Position numbers and translations under genes: made by a program. 60,000 bases of DNA from contig NC_087070.1 of the NCBI RefSeq assembly GCF_963678635.1, positions 29,614,048 to 29,674,047 of the forward strand, written 5' to 3'. Shown here in pieces: positions 30,232-41,835 of the stretch; position 1 is the stretch's first letter, and every line of letters starts with the position of its first letter. This DNA is from Symsagittifera roscoffensis. Lineage: Eukaryota > Xenacoelomorpha > Acoela > Convolutidae. The notes below the pieces were generated by a model, which was not told where the DNA came from, made no database searches, and saw only the letters and a program-made list of their open reading frames with translations.

Positions 30232-31084
30232 TACGGGGATGCAGATCATTGCGTTAGACGCATTTCTAAGAAAATTCCATAAGTGCTATTATAGAGGAGG
30301 GACGGTTGAAGTATGTACCTTTGATGAAAACGCATTAAAGGCTGACTTGATAAAAATTGTTAAATGATGTATTTATATAAAGCTGGTATGATCCTATCCA
30401 GCTTGTGCACTACCGTTACTAAACGGAAGGGCCCTCGATATAATTTACTTTTTTTGAATTACCTATGAATTTACAAAGGAAATTTTATCGAACCTTACTG
30501 CGATACCTGGACAAAAACCTTATCCCTACACCAAAACCAGCAAAATAAAGTCCGACCTTTGATAGAGTTGAGCAGAACTTTTTATCATAGGAATTATTTT
30601 GTAATTTGGCACGAAAATATCAAAAACAGCATAAGGAAGCAACGATCGAATCACCGTGCTTGCGAAATGGACGAAATGAAATATACAGCAACTATAAGCA
30701 AAATCAACACCGACACGAAGCAATTGTCAACTGTCAGAGAGAAAACACTCAAAAACATCTTCCAGAAATTTCTCGAGACAGGCTGCGTTGTAATTCAAGA
30801 TACAAAAAAAGTCATCTCATCTGGGAAACAGAGGCAAATTGTCACAGTTGCTGACAAGAGGTAGAAGAAAACATAAACAAGGTGCGAAAGAGACAAGTTA
30901 AGGCAAAAACACCTGGCGAGAGGGGCTAATCGGTTACCTACGGACGTAGTTTTCCGTAGTTCTGATAACCTTCTAAGCGATGGCTCAAATTGCTGTGCCA
31001 CATCTACCTTAGCGATGGTCACGCATACTTGGGAAGAGAACTGATGATTGGCGACCTCTAAATAAATAACTTGACTTTTAGTTG
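30231..31084. repeat. block B, copy 1 (right flank of LINE-1)
   Basis: Collinear with 36280-37130 with few differences. In copy 2 it is continuous with block A; here LINE-1 separates the two. Confidence 0.9.
30559..30864 (+). CDS. conserved 101-aa ORF of block B, unknown function
   Basis: The translated 101 residues are identical to those at 36608-36913. It is basic, with a Lys/Thr/Ile-rich C-terminal half (TVREKTLKNIFQKFLETG), no signal peptide and no recognised domain. Other frames of the same block also stay open for 80 residues, so identity may only reflect recent duplication. Confidence 0.35.
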   Translation: MIELSRTFYHRNYFVIWHENIKNSIRKQRSNHRACEMDEMKYTATISKINTDTKQLSTVREKTLKNIFQKFLETGCVVIQDTKKVISSGKQRQIVTVADKR

Positions 31085-31215
31085 TACATACCTGAGGATG
31101 CTAATTATTGCGCAAACGTTCGTATCGTAAACAGAAGGTTATTGTTTTATAATAAAAGTAACCTGAGGCTACAGTCAGAAGTACCTTCATCATATTATCC
31201 AGTCAAAATCAAAAG
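31085..31215. repeat. block C, copy 1 (Penelope-tail-like)
   Basis: Contains ACCTGAGGATGCTAATTATT then GCGCAAACGTTCG, found also near 34710, 37135 and 38550. Compare CTGATGATG...GGAAACGTTT at the end of the 22.5-kb Penelope element. Confidence 0.7.
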
Positions 31216-31309
31216 AATTTTCTAGATATGAAAGTGTAAAAAATAGATGGGATGGAAGTAAAGAGAGTCAGATGGTTGGCGATCAACTTATAAGGAATTC
31301 AATTCAATT

Positions 31310-32440
31310 TTCAGCTGCCGTTTTGACGATTTGAATCCTAGATTTTTACACGCTATCACATTCAACCAATGCAATACAAATTTATCCTGGTAACCGTTGA
31401 CTGTTTTTGAATCAAGAGGTTCTAGTTTCAAAAATTTTGAGAACTTTCTTTTTTAAAAATTGGCTCCGTTCAATTGTTTTAAGGTTCATTATCTTGTGGT
31501 TTTCCATCCTCCAACATAAAGATCAATTTTCCATAAATAAAAGTAACTCGGTTTATTGTAGGCGCAATAAGTATGTTTGTACAACTCCGGGCAGTTCGAA
31601 ATCACGTGATGCAGCATAATTTCTCTATTGCGCAAATTAAGTGCAATATTAAAATCTAATTTATGTAAATTTGAGCATTTCTGAAAGAGTATGCAGCAAT
31701 TTCAACCATTCATTGAATACCAAATCTCACCTAAAAACCCCCCGAAAAAATGTCGCTCTACAAAAGCCTTGCTTCCTGCTCATTTAGCCCCATGGCAACT
31801 GGTCGCAAACCTTCAGCTATTTATATGAGGTCGATAAGCTTTGCTCCAAAAGAAAGGTCTTTGCTGTTCGGGTACCTTGCCTTCACCTATAAAGTTTAGG
31901 AGCTTACTAAACGTTTTCACAAAACCGAGCCCCCAATTGCTGTTTGAGTTACTAATAAAGTTTTTAAAAACTCGTAGACAATCTATTCCGGACCGGCTCT
32001 CGTATCATTTGGAAAAAAAAACATAAATGATAAGTACACCTAGAGCTCAGTCACGAAAAATCTATCAGGTTTTCCTGGTTTGGAGCTTTTATATCAGTTT
32101 TTTTGGATGTTAAGATACCAATTTTTCATAGTTAGAAGTAGGAAAAGATACAATCTTGTCATTTGAGGCATCCAGTTTTTTTTCCTCCTTTACTTCCCTC
32201 GTCGAGCTTGGTGCTTATCAGCTTTAATCTCTGCTCCAGATTGGTTTGCGGGCGGTCTCTACCCTTGAAGAAGGGTTTAGGCAGTGAAACAATATTGGCT
32301 TGTAGTTTCTTGATTGTTGTAGAGCTCATAGTTGTCGTTTGTTTAGGACCAATTCTATTGGGTTCTTCAAGAGATAACAAGAAAGATGTCAGAATAACCA
32401 GCCATTAAGAAATCTTTCTACATTTTATCCAAAAAACTTT
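31310..32440 (-). pseudogene. RT-like element, copy 1 (minus strand)
   Basis: The minus strand contains a basic N-terminal segment (32380-32159: PKQTTTMSS, then PFFKGRDRPQTNLEQRLK). Near 31530 it has a block (FIYGKLIFMLEDGKPQ) equivalent to FIHGKLIKMFEDGTPQGS in copy 3. It is heavily decayed; copy 3 (38.7-39.9 kb) is better preserved and carries the case for RT. Confidence 0.5.
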
Positions 32441-32455
32441 CTCCCTAGGAAACAC

Positions 32456-32930
32456 GCGAGTGCTTAGGTGCTCTCTTGAGCACTCGAACATTAGAAAAGG
32501 CTGTTTTTATATAATTATCTAGCACTAAGTCATTAAAAATTGAAGCAATCATGACATATATAACACTAACACATATAGGACATTAAAACCATTGGATCTT
32601 CTTTGAGTCGGCGTAAGGCTAAAAAAGATATTTTGACTGGACACACGGAGACTGAGCTAAGCAATAATAACAGGGAAGAAATTTTATCGATGAAGGAAAA
32701 GTTGCTACAAAATTAAACGTAAGAAAATAAATCATTAAATTTTGCTGATAAAATCCGCTGACCGAAGCTCAAAAGGCCCAATGGCGCACCACCAGACTCC
32801 TCAGGCCAGGAAATCCTTCCTCCAGACCAGAGAGCTAGTTGACAGACCTGTCTCTAAAAATACTTAGAGGGCGCTCGACAGTTAGGTACAAACATCAAAC
32901 ATATCACATCTTAAAAATATATTTATCAAA
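32456..32930. other. spacer in the mosaic, nothing recognised
   Basis: Includes a short inverted repeat (GTGCTCTCTTGAGCAC near 32470). No ORF or block shared with the other copies. Confidence 0.4.
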
Positions 32931-33029
32931 ACAATTAGGGAGCACCAAAATTATTGGGCAGAGCCAATTGATGAAAGCTATTTGCATATATGTTTTTAAG
33001 GCTCCAACTGACGGATGAGAAAGGAACCA

Positions 33030-33910
33030 ACGCGTTCGGAGATAGATTTGGTACCCAGTGGTTGAACGTCATCACGGGCCCCAACACGAGTACACAGTAC
33101 ATTTCAACACTACACAATTTCAAAAACCATGCCCCAAAAAAAATCAATAGAAGAATTTCTTAAACTAGTATCTTCAATCGGCGAACTTTGTCAAAAAGTA
33201 TTGCTCGACGGAAAAACTAAGGAGCTCGAAAAAGTCTCGGAGGTAGTTGACAATTAGACATCCATGTGGTTTCTACCTCCCGAAAAATTTCTTTAGCTTG
33301 CCAAAACTCCAATATATTTTGCGTACGAGCCCTGGTTTTGTTTGCGAATGATTTTTGGAACGCTACAAAACTACTAAGAAACTTGTTGTGCAAGCTCACT
33401 AGTGTGAAAATGAAGGATAACCAGTTTTATAAGCAGTTTTCCCGGCAGTCAAAGGTGGCATGGGAGTTTTTTCCGCTCGTCTACTAGCTTTAGCCGCTAT
33501 CTTAGCCTCAGCAATAGAAAAAAGGTCTTACGCGAAGTTTTGCTTCGGAGCATATGTATGGAACCTATGATAACGCGATTAAGCGATTGTTTGAAATTGA
33601 ATGACTTTATATAGCAGAGTTTATCTTCTACTAACATTCCTTCTACAGTAGAGCCACGACAGGGCCGATCAGAAGCAACCAGATCGTTTGACACATGTTC
33701 CCTGGAATGTCGGTAAGCAGTTTTTGTGGGATGTAACGGTAGCTGGTACGGCTACCGTTGAAGCAGAAGAATGAAAAAACGATAAATATAATGACCTAGT
33801 AGATGATGGATGTCTTTTTCAACCGCCTAAGCAGAACTGAAGCATTTGTATCTTTTTCAGACCTTAAGCATATGTACTCAAAAAACTAGGGCTCTTTGAA
33901 TCAAATGCAG
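33030..33910 (+). pseudogene. RT-family C-terminal remnant, plus strand, copy 1
   Basis: Near 33700-33830 one frame reads PWNVGKQFLWDVTVAGTA, a stop, then KYNDLVDDGCLFQP, blocks I associate with the C-terminus of a family of metazoan retroelement RT proteins. Upstream near 33050 is a QWLNVI word also present at 39.99 kb. Relatives are at 37.4-37.7 and 40.6-41.0 kb. Confidence 0.45.
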
Positions 33911-34219
33911 CTTGCAAATGCCGCTTGCATACTCTGCACAAAAATGGAAAAAACAATTTTCGACGAAACAACAATTTGTAACAAATTATATGTATGTCAC
34001 GACTGAGCTGCATCATTGTTTACATCAAGATTTTGATATTTTAACGAATTGGCAATCATCCGTGATTATTACCTTCAGCCCTGTTTGGTATATCCCATAT
34101 ATTTTTAATTATCATGAAATTCAAATGTTTATATGGCTGATGGTTTGATCTTGAAATTAGAAAAAAAATCAATTACTCGAAACTACTCGAAAAAAAAACA
34201 AGAACTCTTAGGTGATAAA

Positions 34220-34580
34220 AATGATTCAAAACTCGGAGCTATCGGAGCACAGCACATTATTTTATACGGTTTGAGTTAAGTACCAAAGAATCAAAAACTA
34301 CTCCGTGCGGTTCTGTCAACTCCTGGCAGTAGTTTTCATAAGTTGAACAAATTTTTGATCCCCTTTTGCAAAAAGCTCCTGGCGCAAACATTGAAACACT
34401 TACGTTAGATGCACGAAAAAAATTACTTGACGCAAATGAACAAAGTTTTTCTCTAGAGATTCAGAGCTTGTACACAAACGTTCTCGTATCAGAAGCAGAG
34501 CAGTTGAGACCGCCTTACGTAAAAGGTATACAACAGATAACAACTGATTGTATACACATGTTGGGGAACTAAAAATCTCC
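34220..34580 (+). pseudogene. Penelope-like RT fragment, copy 1
   Basis: Frames contain YGLS.VPKNQKLLRAVLST (one stop), then FSLEIQSLYTNV, which match the Penelope RT blocks around the first catalytic region (LYTNV is a hallmark). An extra short stretch separates the following VSEA and PPYVK compared with copy 2. Block C follows at 34.7 kb. Confidence 0.6.
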
Positions 34581-34702
34581 GGAAAATAAGCTCGCAAAAA
34601 ATCGTCTCCTTACTTTTGTATTTTTTTTTAGAAACTCAAAAATTTTAAAAGTAACCGTTTTGATTGTGAAAACTTTTTTAACTTTAAATAACTTGAATTT
34701 TA

Positions 34703-34835
34703 GTTGTACATACCTGAGGATGCTAATTATTGCGCAAACGTTCGTATCGTAAATAAAAGGTTATTGTATTATAATAAAAGTAAACTGAGGCTACAGTCAG
34801 AAGTACCTTCATCATATTATCTAGTCAAAAACAAA
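34703..34835. repeat. block C, copy 2
   Basis: Same ACCTGAGGATGC...GCAAACGTTCG core as at 31.1 kb, directly downstream of a Penelope-like RT fragment. Confidence 0.7.
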
Positions 34836-35655
34836 AGGGCGTTTCGAAAACATGTGATTCGAAAAAATCTAATTTACATAAAATTAAACGTTAAAACCAC
34901 ATCCTACTTGAAAACTTTCAAAAAAAGTTGCTCTGCAAGAGCCCGGCTTCCTGCACATTTAGTCACATGGCAACTGGTCGCAAATTTTCAGCTATTTATA
35001 TGAGGGCGATAAGCTTTGCTCCAAAAGAAAGTTCTTTGCTGTTCGGGTACCTTGCCTTCACCTATAAAGTTTAGGAGCTTACTAAACGTTTTCACAAAAC
35101 CGAGCCCCCAATTGCTGTTTGATTTACTAATAAAGTTTTTAAAAACATGGAGAACAATCTACTCCGGACCAGATCTCGTATCATTTAGAAAAAAAAAACA
35201 TAATTGATAAGTACACCTAGAACTCAGTCACAAAAAAGCTGTCAGGTTTTTTTGGTTTGGGGCTTTTATATCTGCTTTTTTGGATGTTAAGATACCAATT
35301 TTTCATAGTTAGAAGTAGGAAAAGATACAATCTTGTCATTTGAGGCATCCAGTTTTTTTTTCTTCTTTACTTCCCTCGTCGAGCATGGTGCTTATCAGCT
35401 TTAATCTCTGCTCCAGATTGGTTTGCGGGCGGTCTTTACCCTTGAAGAAGGGTTTAGGCAGTGAAACAATAATGGCTTTTAGTTTCTTGTTTTTTATAGA
35501 GCTCATAGTTGTCGTTTGTTTAGGACCAATTCTATTGGGTTCTTCAAGAGATAACAAGAAAGATGTCAGAATAACCAGCCATTAAGAAACCTTTCTACAT
35601 TGTAGAAAACATCAATCATTTTATCCAAAAGACTTTCTCCCTAGGAAACACGCGA
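34836..35655 (-). pseudogene. RT-like element, copy 2 (minus strand)
   Basis: Minus-strand basic segment at 35557-35336 (PKQTTTMSSIKNKK, then PFFKGKDRPQTNLEQRLK), nearly the same as at 32.2 kb. It lacks the part downstream of the first RT block that copies 1 and 3 retain. Confidence 0.5.
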
Positions 35656-36276
35656 GGCTGTAAGAAGACAGTCGCCAGCAACAGCCAAAGGAAACCATGT
35701 CCGAAGTTCACAATTGTACAATAACATTATACCAGAATTATTCAAAAGCAATTACTCCTATTGCGCGTACAGCAAACCTAGTTGCCTTTATTACGGAAGC
35801 TCTATCATAATGTCAGAAGATGGAGTAGAAAATTATTCTCTGGTATTTAGATGATGGAAATTTAGCCGACGACTATAAAGTACTACTCCCGCCCTTGAAA
35901 TATTCTGGAAGCGGAACAAACTTACGGCCTGAGCTTGAACACTGAATAGTTTGAATGTTTTTTTTTTCGACCGACCATTCGCAAAAAAAAAGTTTTTTTT
36001 ATAAATCTAATTACATGAAAGATTAGTCTGACATTAGGCATGTCCGCTTGATTCGATTTCTTTCCAATCAAACCATACAAAATGAGTAAAATATATTGAT
36101 TAAACCTTAGAAAAAATTTCAAACAGGTGAGAAAATTGGGAACACATTTCGGACATACGCTGGAGAATGAAATATTTCCCAAAACGATAAGTGAGAAAAG
36201 GCATGAAAGCTACTCAGAAACAATAGTTTTTATAAGAACTAAGATAAGCTTCGCGCTGGTCAGGAGCGCTATCCTT
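35656..36276. repeat. block A, copy 2 (empty site for LINE-1)
   Basis: Runs without interruption into block B through GCTATCCTTTGTATACGGGG, giving the uninterrupted form of the LINE-1 target. It follows CACGCGAG at the end of RT-like copy 2. Confidence 0.9.
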
Positions 36277-36279
36277 TGT

Positions 36280-37130
36280 ATACGGGGATGCAAATCATTG
36301 CGTTAGACGCATTTCTAAGAAAATTCCATAAGTGCTATTATAGAGGAGGGACGGTTGAAGTATGTACCTTTGATGAAAACGCATTAAAGGCTGACTTGAT
36401 AAATATTGTTAAATGAAGTATTTATATAAAGCTGGTATGATCCTATCCAGCTTGTGCACTACCGTTACTAAACGGAAGGGCCCTCAATATAATTTACTTT
36501 TTTTGAATTACCTATGAATTTACAAAGGAAATTTTATCGAACCTTACTGCGATACCTGGACAAAAACCTTATCCCTACACCAAAACCAGCAAAACAAAGT
36601 CCGATCTTTGATAGAGTTGAGCAGAACTTTTTATCATAGGAATTATTTTGTAATTTGGCACGAAAATATCAAAAACAGCATAAGGAAGCAACGATCGAAT
36701 CACCGTGCTTGCGAAATGGACGAAATGAAATATACAGCAACTATAAGCAAAATCAACACCGACACGAAGCAATTGTCAACTGTCAGAGAGAAAACACTCA
36801 AAAACATCTTCCAGAAATTTCTCGAGACAGGCTGCGTTGTAATTCAAGATACAAAAAAAGTCATCTCATCTGGGAAACAGAGGCAAATTGTCACAGTTGC
36901 TGACAAGAGGTAGAAGAAAACATAAACAAGGTGCGAAAGAGACAAGTTAAGGCAAAAACACCTGGCGAGAGGGGCTAATCGGTTACCTACGAACGTAGTT
37001 TTCCGTAGTTCTGATAACCTGCTAAGCGATGGCTCAAATTGCTGTGCCACATCTACCTTAGCGATGGTCACGCATACTTGGGAAGAGAACTGATGATTGG
37101 CGACCTCTAAATAAATAACTTGACTTTTAG
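36280..37130. repeat. block B, copy 2
   Basis: Partner of 30231-31084, including the 101-aa ORF at 36608-36913 with identical translation. Confidence 0.9.
36608..36913 (+). CDS. conserved 101-aa ORF of block B, copy 2
   Basis: All 101 residues match the ORF at 30559-30864. No family recognised. It lies just upstream of block C, as in copy 1. Confidence 0.35.
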   Translation: MIELSRTFYHRNYFVIWHENIKNSIRKQRSNHRACEMDEMKYTATISKINTDTKQLSTVREKTLKNIFQKFLETGCVVIQDTKKVISSGKQRQIVTVADKR

Positions 37131-37265
37131 TTGTACATACCTGAGGATGCTAATTATTGCGCAAACGTTCGTATCGTAAATAAAAGGTTATTGTATTATA
37201 ATAAAAGTAAGCTGAGGCTACAGTCAGAAGTACCTTCATCATATTATCCAGTCAAAATCAAAAGG
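37128..37265. repeat. block C, copy 3
   Basis: ACCTGAGGATGC...GCAAACGTTCG core; here it follows block B rather than a Penelope fragment. Confidence 0.7.
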
Positions 37266-37339
37266 GCGTTTCGAAATTACGTGATTCGAAAAAATCTAAT
37301 TTACATAAAATTAAAAGTTAAAACCATATCGTACGCAAA

Positions 37340-37740
37340 AAAAAGGTCTTACACGAAGTTTTGCTTCTGAGCATATGGATGGAACCTATGATGTCGCGAT
37401 TAGGCGATGGTTTGAAATTGAAAGAATTGCAGGGAAAATCTATTGGTTTTCAATTTAAATGACTTTATAAAGCAGAGTTTATCTTCTACTAACATTCCTT
37501 CTACAGTAGAGCGACGACAGGTCCGATCAGAAGCAACCAGATAGTTTGACACATAATGCCTGGAATGCCGGTAAGCAGTTTTTGTGGGCTACCGTTGAAG
37601 CAGAAGAATGAAAAAATGATAATTATAATGACCTAGTAGATGATGGATGTCTTTTTCAACCGCTTAGGCAGAACTGAAGTATTTGTATCTTTTTCAGACC
37701 TTAAGCATATGTACTCAGAAAACTAGGGCTCTTTGAATCA
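37340..37740 (+). pseudogene. RT-family C-terminal remnant, plus strand, copy 2
   Basis: Collinear with 33520-33910 but with a deletion around the PWNVGK/WDVTV block. The NDLVDDGCLFQPL word is retained near 37630-37670. Confidence 0.4.
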
Positions 37741-38400
37741 AATGCCGCTTGCAAATGCCGCTTACATACCCTGCACAAAAATTGAAAAAACAATTTTCGA
37801 AGAAAAACAATTTGTAATAAATTATATGTATGTCACGACTGAGCTGCATCATTGTTTATATCAAGATTTTGATATTTTAACGAACTGGCAATCATCCGTG
37901 ATTATTACCTTCGGCTCTGTTTGGTATATCTCATATATTTTTAATTATCATGAAATTCAAATGTTTATATGGCTGATAGTTTGATCTTGGAATTAGAAAA
38001 AAAAGTAAATTACTCGAAACTACTCGAAATAAAAAAAAACAAGAGCTCATAGGTTATAAAAATGATTCAAAACTCGGGGCTATCGGAGCACAGCACGATA
38101 TTTTATACGGTTTGAGTTAAGTACCAAAGAATCAAAAACTACTCCGTGCGGTTCTGTCAATTCCTGGCAGTAGTTTTCATAAGTTGAACAAATTTTTGAT
38201 CCCCTTTTGCAAAAAGTTCCTGGCGCAAACAATGAAACACTTACGTTAGATGCACGAAAAAAATTACTTGACGCAAATGAACAAAGTTTTTCTCTAGAGA
38301 TTCAGAGCTTGTACACAAACGTTCTCGTATCAGAAGCAGTTGAGATCGCCTTATGTAAAATGTATACAACAGATTACAACTGATTGTATACACATGTTGG
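37733..38400 (+). pseudogene. Penelope-like RT fragment, copy 2
   Basis: Near 38130-38370 it repeats the copy-1 blocks and continues FSLEIQSLYTNVLVSEAVEI, then ALCKMYTTDYN, a close fit to Penelope RT. The 37733-37984 ORF upstream matches 33912-34148 at protein level. Block C copy 4 follows at 38.54 kb. Confidence 0.6.
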
Positions 38401-38536
38401 AGAACTAAAAATCTCCGGAAAACAAACTCCCAAAAAATCGTCTCAATACTTTTGTATTTCTTTTAGAAACTCAAAAAATTTAAAATTAACCGTTTTGATT
38501 GTGAAAATATTTTCAACTTTAAATAACTTGAACTTT

Positions 38537-38675
38537 AGTTGTACATACCTGAGGATGCTAATTATTGCGCAAACGTTCGTATCGTAATTGAAAGGTTATT
38601 GTTTTATAAAAAAAGTAAACTGAGGCTACAGTCAGAAGTACCTTCATCATATTATCCAGTCAAAATCAAAAGAGT
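38537..38675. repeat. block C, copy 4
   Basis: Same core as the other three copies, downstream of Penelope-like RT copy 2. Confidence 0.7.
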
Positions 38676-38739
38676 TTTCTAGATATGAAAGTCTAAAAAA
38701 ATAGTTGGGATGGAAGTGAAGAGAGTCAGATGGTTGGCG

Positions 38740-39890
38740 ATCAACCTATACGGAATTCAATTCAATTTTAAGCTGCGGATTTGACAATTTGAATCCTAGA
38801 TTTTTACACGCTATGACATTCAACCATTGCAATACGAATTTATCCTGGTAAGCGCGACTGTTTTCATACCAGTAGATTTTACTTTAAGAAAATTGAGAAG
38901 TTTCGTTTTCAAGATTTGGTTGTGCTCAATTAGTTTGAATTTCCTTTTCCGCAGCTACCTTGTGGTGTTCCGTCCTCAAACATTTTGATCAGTTTTCCAT
39001 GAATAAAGATAACTCGGTTTACTGTAGGCGCAATGAGTATACTTGTACAACTCCGTGCGGTTCGAAAACACGTGATGCAGCATAATTTCTCAACAAGGCG
39101 AATTAAGTGCAATATTAAAATCTAATTTATGTAAAATTGAGCGTTTCTGGTTCTGATCACGCTCTATTAACTTTGTGAAAGAGTGTGCATTATTTTAACT
39201 CCTCATTTGATACCTCATCTGACCTAAAAACTCCCGGAAAAACGTGGCTCTGCAAAAGCCTTGCTTCCTGCACATTTAGTCGCATTGGGTCTGAGCGTGT
39301 TGCTGATGGCAGTCGGTCGCAAACGTTCAACTATTTTATGAGGGCGATAAGTTTTGTTCCAAAAGAAAGGTCTTAGCTGTTTGGGTATCTTGCCTTCACC
39401 TATAAAGGTTAGGAGCTTACTAAGCGTTTTCACAAAAATGAGCCACCAATTATTGTTTGATTTACTAATAAGGTCTGTAAAAACATGGAGAATCATCTAT
39501 TCTGGACCGGGTCTCAAATCATTTGGAAAAAAACTCAAATCATAAGTTGATTGCGAAATTAGTCACGAAAAATTATCAAGTTTTCCGGGTTTGGGGCATT
39601 TACATCAGCTTTTTTGGATATTTAGATACCCTTTTTTCATAGTTAGAAGTAGAAGGTGCAATCTTGTCAGTTAAAGCATCAATTTTTCTCCTCCCTTTAA
39701 ACTTCTCTCGTCGAGCTTGCTGCTGATTAGCTTTTTTTCTGCTCCAGATCGGTTTGGGTGCGGTCTTGACCCTTGAGGAAGGAGTTTTGGGCAGTAGAAC
39801 AATATTGGCTTTTGGCTTCTTGTTTTTTATAGAGATCATAGCTTTTGTTAGTTTACGACCATTTCTTTTGGGGTCTTCAAGAGATAACAA
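38740..39890 (-). pseudogene. RT-like element, copy 3 (best preserved)
   Basis: Minus-strand order: a basic N-terminal ORF (39890-39600: PKTPSSRVKTAPKPIWSR, RREKFKGRRKID). Then 39496-39224 (LLTFIGEGKIPKQLRPFF, LRPTAISNTLRPNATKCAGS), the GK-x-P...LRPIA-type RT block. Then 39112-38930 ending FEDGTPQGSCG, the RT B motif. Near 38820 is WLNVIACKNLGFKLSN. These blocks typify a family of non-LTR-type RTs widespread in animals whose clade name I cannot assign. Multiple stops; not functional. Confidence 0.6.
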
Positions 39891-39959
39891 GAAAAATGTC
39901 AGAATAACCAGCCATTAAGAAACATTTCTACATTGCAGAAAAAATTAATCATTTTATCC

Positions 39960-41050
39960 GAAACACCTTCTCCCGAGATTCAACGTGTTCGGAGACAGAA
40001 TTGGTTCCCAATGGTTGAACGTCATCCCTTGCACGACTGGGCCCAACACGAGTACACTGTACAATTCAAAACTACACAATTTCAAAAACCATGCCCCAAA
40101 AAACATCAAAAGAAGAATTTCTTATACTACGATCTCCAATCGGCTAACTTTGTCAAAAATTATTGCTCGACGGAAAAATTAAGGAGCTTGAAAAAGATCG
40201 GAGCTCGTTGACAATTAGATTCTCATTACAATTTCTACCTTCCGGAAAAGCGTTATAGCATGCCAAAGATCCAATATGTTTTGCGTACGGGCCCTTGTTT
40301 TTTGCAGTTGATTTTTTGGAACGCAACAACAAAATACTAAGAAACTCGTTGTGCAAGCTCACTAGTGTGAAAATGAATAATAACCACTTTTACAAAAAGT
40401 TTTCCCGGCAGCCAGAATTGACTTGGGTGTTTCTTCGGCTCGTCTATTAGATTTAGCCGCTGTCTTAGCCTCAGAAGTAGAAAAAATGTCTTAAGCGAGT
40501 TTTTGCTGCGGAGCATATGAATGGAACCTATGATGACGCGATTAAGCGATGAAATGAACTTGAAAAAATTGAAATGGGTCCTTAAAAGAATATCAAAGCA
40601 ATGGTTAAAACACTTTCACCAACAACTCAGAATCTCGATAGGACATCAAATAAGCCTGCATGCAGGAAAAATGTTACGAAAGATGATTGGTACTGAATTT
40701 CTAACCTAAATAAAGCAGGGAAATTCTATTGGCTTTCAAACCTGAATGACATCATTAAGCAGTGTTTATCTTCTACTACCCTTGCTACTATAGTAGAGCA
40801 ACGACAGGGTCGATTAGAATCCACCAGATTGTTGACGCTTATTCCATGGACTGCCGGCAAGCATTTTTTGTGGGATGTAACATTAGCTGGGTACGGCTGC
40901 CGTTGAAGCAGAAGAGTGAAAAATTTTAAATAAAAGGATCTAGTAGATGATGGATATCTTTTGAACCGCTAGTTATTGAGATTCAAGGCACAATTAAGGC
41001 CTCAGCAGAACTTAAGCAAATGTACTGAAAAAACTAGGTTTTTTTGAAAT
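39960..41050 (+). pseudogene. RT-family C-terminal remnant, plus strand, copy 3
   Basis: Contains QWLNVIPCTTGPNTST near 40010 and, near 40845-40960, PWTAGKHFLWDVTLAG then DLVDDGYL. It lies head-to-head with minus-strand copy 3. Confidence 0.45.
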
Positions 41051-41182
41051 CAAAGAATCTCCGCGGCAATACAGATTGCATACTCTGCACAAAAATTGTC
41101 GAAATAACTTTCGACGAAATTTTAATTGTAGTAGACTATACACTTATATTTGTGTGAATATGTATAAATATATAAATATATT

Positions 41183-41183
<1 letters not shown>

Positions 41184-41223
<40 letters not shown>

Positions 41224-41277
41224 GAAGTACGACGTAGGCATCACTGTGAGTATACCTCATACTTCATACACCTTGAA

Positions 41278-41326
<49 letters not shown>

Positions 41327-41480
41327 CATGATTATTTATGTATTTATATATTATATATACATGTAGTACGATGTAGGTATCACAATGAGTGTCGTTCGTG
41401 CAACTGCTGACAGTGGAGTAAATAAATTCAAATTTGAATCTTTCAATTACTTCTCTATCTCATACACCTTGAAGTAATCT
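41184..41480. repeat. TA microsatellites within a partial direct duplication
   Basis: Two TA runs (41184-41220 and 41279-41322). The words ACGACGTAGGCATCACTGTG (41230) and ACGATGTAGGTATCACAATG (41368) are diverged direct copies, as are the two CATACACCTTGAAGTA words (41266 and 41463). An AATAAA lies at 41421. It may be LTR-derived sequence of the gypsy remnant downstream. Confidence 0.55.
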
Positions 41481-41635
41481 TTGCAGTTTACAGAAGTTAG
41501 GTTTGCTTTATCAAATTTTTAAGGTTAGATTCGGTTTTTATGGGTAAATGCCAAGTGGTTTTGGGAGAAACAAAGATTTTCCGGTTGTCCCGTGTTTCGC
41601 TGTTTTCCTCTTCATGTTTTCGCTAATATAAGTTG

Positions 41636-41835
41636 NNNNNNNNNNNNNNNNNNNNNNNNNNNNNNNNNNNNNNNNNNNNNNNNNNNNNNNNNNNNNNNNN
41701 NNNNNNNNNNNNNNNNNNNNNNNNNNNNNNNNNNNNNNNNNNNNNNNNNNNNNNNNNNNNNNNNNNNNNNNNNNNNNNNNNNNNNNNNNNNNNNNNNNNN
41801 NNNNNNNNNNNNNNNNNNNNNNNNNNNNNNNNNNN
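41636..41835. other. assembly gap (200 N)
   Basis: Exactly 200 N, the usual size for a gap of unknown length. The 5' part of the gypsy remnant lies in it. Confidence 0.98.

Noticed and set aside
41222-41410. 62-aa ORF with alternating Tyr and Ile
   Set aside because: It is translation of the TA microsatellite.
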